From: an uncultured Bacteroidales bacterium
Lineage (GTDB): Bacteria; Bacteroidota; Bacteroidia; Bacteroidales; Bacteroidaceae
Direction of reading: 5' to 3'
Assembly: GCA_902768605.1 (NCBI GenBank)
Contig: CACXLY010000120.1
Location: 1-9,238 of the forward strand
DNA length: 9,238 nt
Part shown: piece by piece, positions 7,901 to 9,238 of the stretch
How the letters are laid out: each line of letters begins with the position of its first letter
How positions within the stretch are numbered: position 1 is the first letter of the stretch
Notes under the pieces: model-generated
What the model was told of the DNA's origin: nothing
Seen by the model: the letters and a program-made list of their open reading frames with translations, nothing else
Databases searched by the model: none
Program-made: the position numbers and the translations under genes

Positions 7901-8031
7901 CCGCCGTTCACGGCTCCGATGCCGTCGAACTGTTTGCCTGTGGCATTAGCACTCAACTTGATGGTCTGTCCTGAGGCACAGGTCCATCCGAGGGTCAACA
8001 ATCCCCAAAAGAGTAAATGTCTTCTTTTCAT
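4915..8031 (-). CDS. Secreted two-enzyme protein: GH59 galactocerebrosidase-like beta-galactosidase fused to GH26 beta-mannanase
   Basis: A signal peptide (residues 1-21, ending CASG before Gln22) directs export; there is no good lipobox at Cys18. Residues about 25-435 match the GH59 barrel as I recall human galactocerebrosidase: [39 protein letters not shown], the acid/base Glu172 in [10 protein letters not shown], the nucleophile Glu256 in WNSEDH, and [31 protein letters not shown]. Residues 450-680 are the lectin-like beta domain that follows it in GH59 ([37 protein letters not shown]). After a Pro/Thr-rich linker (681-705), residues 708-1035 form a GH26 mannanase: [29 protein letters not shown], acid/base Glu865 in [15 protein letters not shown], and nucleophile Glu969 in [9 protein letters not shown]. 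GH26 cuts beta-1,4-mannan; GH59 removes terminal beta-galactose. The gene starts 10 bp after the esterase stop. Both active sites look complete; the actual GH59 substrate is inferred. Confidence 0.93.
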   Translation of the reverse strand: [1038 protein letters not shown]

Positions 8032-8041
8032 GATATTTAAG

Positions 8042-9238
8042 TTATTTCAGATAATCGTTGATGAATGCCTCGCGCGGCTTGAGGTAGTGCTCGCGCCAAT
8101 AGGAAGCGATGGGGCCTGATGGCCAGGCATGGGTGCGGAAGGGCACGCAGTTCACCGTCTTTTTGCCCTTAGCATTGTTGAGCGACGACCATACGGCTGA
8201 CGGTGGGCAGGTGGTGTCGATGAGGCCCATCTCGCAGTATATCTCTGCTTTCGAATGACGGATAAGCAGGGCGCCGTCGAAGTAGGGCAGGGTGGTGTCA
8301 AGCTGTTCTGCGGAGAGGTTGGGATGGCTCTCGATGGGCTGAGGCCATCCGCTGCGACGTCCCTTGCGGGCTCCGCCCAAGTCTTGCATGGCTGGCACGT
8401 TGAGCACCACGCAGGAGACACGTGAATCCAAACCGGCGGCAGCAACAGCCTGTCCGCCTCCCTGACTTTCGCCGATGACGAGGATGCGGCGTCCGTCCCA
8501 CTCGGGTTGGCGCGTCATGTACTCGATGGCACGCAAGAGGCGCAGGTACATCCCGCGGAAATAATAGGTCTCGCGGTCGGCAGCGTTGTGCTCGTAGTAG
8601 TTCCTCAACTGCCCGCCTTCGAGCATCCGATAGAAATCGTCGCTTTGGCCGTTAAGCATTCCGTGGGCGTTGATGTCGAGACTGAGGGCACCGTTTCCGA
8701 GGGCAGCGTTACCTACGCACTCGCCCATCGAGCAGCGGCACCAGTTGCCACTGACGCCTGCCGCGCGGCAAAGGATGATGATGGGCAGCGACTTCTTCTT
8801 GGCTCCCGCAGGCTTGGCCATGTAGGCTCGCACTGGTGCAGGACCGAGACAATTGATCTCGACATCCTGACAAGTGTACTTGCCCTGATATTGCTGAGGT
8901 ACTTCCAGCGGCACGGTCTTCACCTGCATGGGCAACGCCTTGAGTTGCTTCTTCAAATTGTCCCAGTAAGGCATCAAGTCGGCAGGTTCTTCGTAGCCGG
9001 CACGAAAGCCCTCAGGTGCCACCACATAGCCGATGGCCTCTGGCTTGCCCGTATGTTCCTTCACCTCCACCGTGACGGCGCAGGTGCTGTCCAATGCTTG
9101 CTCCAGCACGTTGAAGTCCGCCGAGGAAGGCAACAGACGGAACTCGCGACATACCTTATTATTATATAACACGCGCACATGAAGGGAATCAAAGGGCACG
9201 GGGTCGGCATGGCACGAGACAACAGCGCGTTCTCCTTT
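8042..9238 (-). CDS. CE7 acetyl (xylan) esterase, N-terminus outside window
   Basis: An alpha/beta-hydrolase of the AXE1/cephalosporin-C deacetylase family (CE7), which removes acetyl groups from acetylated sugars and oligosaccharides. The frame is open from the window edge (399 codons visible), so the start and any signal peptide lie beyond 9238. The GTG at 9199 is only an internal codon. Counting from the edge, residues 1-115 form an N-terminal beta-rich region, and the esterase domain follows. The triad is Ser258 in VIGESQGGGQA, Asp341 in GLIDTTCPP and His371 in RTHAWP. Other family marks are CRAAGVSGNW, LDINAHGMLNGQ and YYFRGMYLRLLRAIEYM. It ends 10 bp before the GH59-GH26 gene, indicating one operon. 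In this context it probably deacetylates glucomannan rather than xylan, which is inference. Confidence 0.93.
   Translation of the reverse strand, partial: KGERAVVSCHADPVPFDSLHVRVLYNNKVCREFRLLPSSADFNVLEQALDSTCAVTVEVKEHTGKPEAIGYVVAPEGFRAGYEEPADLMPYWDNLKKQLKALPMQVKTVPLEVPQQYQGKYTCQDVEINCLGPAPVRAYMAKPAGAKKKSLPIIILCRAAGVSGNWCRCSMGECVGNAALGNGALSLDINAHGMLNGQSDDFYRMLEGGQLRNYYEHNAADRETYYFRGMYLRLLRAIEYMTRQPEWDGRRILVIGESQGGGQAVAAAGLDSRVSCVVLNVPAMQDLGGARKGRRSGWPQPIESHPNLSAEQLDTTLPYFDGALLIRHSKAEIYCEMGLIDTTCPPSAVWSSLNNAKGKKTVNCVPFRTHAWPSGPIASYWREHYLKPREAFINDYLK

Noticed and set aside
6898..7974. A 358-codon plus-strand frame opposite the GH59 domain
   Set aside because: The minus-strand reading is strongly family-like and the plus-strand product has no motif or plausible signal. 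It is a shadow of the coding strand.
7966..8031. A lipoprotein signal on the GH59-GH26 protein (Cys18)
   Set aside because: The residues before Cys18 are Leu-Gly-Trp-Thr, which do not fit a lipobox. Cleavage after Gly21 before Gln22 fits signal peptidase I better.
9197..9199. GTG at 9199 as the start of the esterase
   Set aside because: The frame stays open to the window edge with coding-like residues, and the family normally has a longer N-terminus with a signal peptide.

Overview
The window is a run of carbohydrate-degradation genes that all lie on the minus strand, so transcription goes from high to low coordinates. Every protein resembles Bacteroidota homologues. The single-component GPH-type symporter, the absence of recognisable Shine-Dalgarno sites and the AT-rich and GC-rich intergenic repeats point to a Bacteroidales bacterium, most likely Prevotellaceae from a gut or rumen. 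This assignment rests on recalled protein families, not on a search.

In transcription order: (1) 9238-8042, a CE7 acetyl (xylan) esterase whose N-terminus lies outside the window; (2) 8031-4915, a 1038-residue secreted enzyme joining a GH59 galactocerebrosidase-like beta-galactosidase to a GH26 beta-mannanase; (3) 4695-2558, a secreted GH36 alpha-galactosidase broken into two reading frames by what looks like a small internal deletion near 3785; (4) 2194-992, a GH130 4-O-beta-mannosyl-glucose phosphorylase; (5) 1008-1, a GPH-family sugar:cation symporter that runs off the left edge. The first two genes are 10 bp apart and the last two overlap by 17 bp. The two gaps around the GH36 gene (219 and 363 bp) are filled with repeats: arrays of 13-, 22- and 27-bp units, plus an almost identical 49-bp AT-rich element on each side in opposite orientation.

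Together the genes read as part of a locus for decorated, acetylated glucomannan. The esterase removes acetyl groups, GH26 cuts the beta-1,4-mannan backbone, GH59 and GH36 could remove beta- and alpha-galactosyl residues, the symporter imports small products, and GH130 phosphorolyses mannosyl-glucose to mannose 1-phosphate and glucose. The pairing of a beta-galactosidase with an alpha-galactosidase around a mannanase fits beta-galactoglucomannan of eudicot primary walls, whose side chains are beta-Gal-alpha-Gal disaccharides. This is the main hypothesis of the report and it is inference. No SusC/SusD pair, regulator, cellobiose 2-epimerase, RNA gene, CRISPR array or transposase is present in the window.
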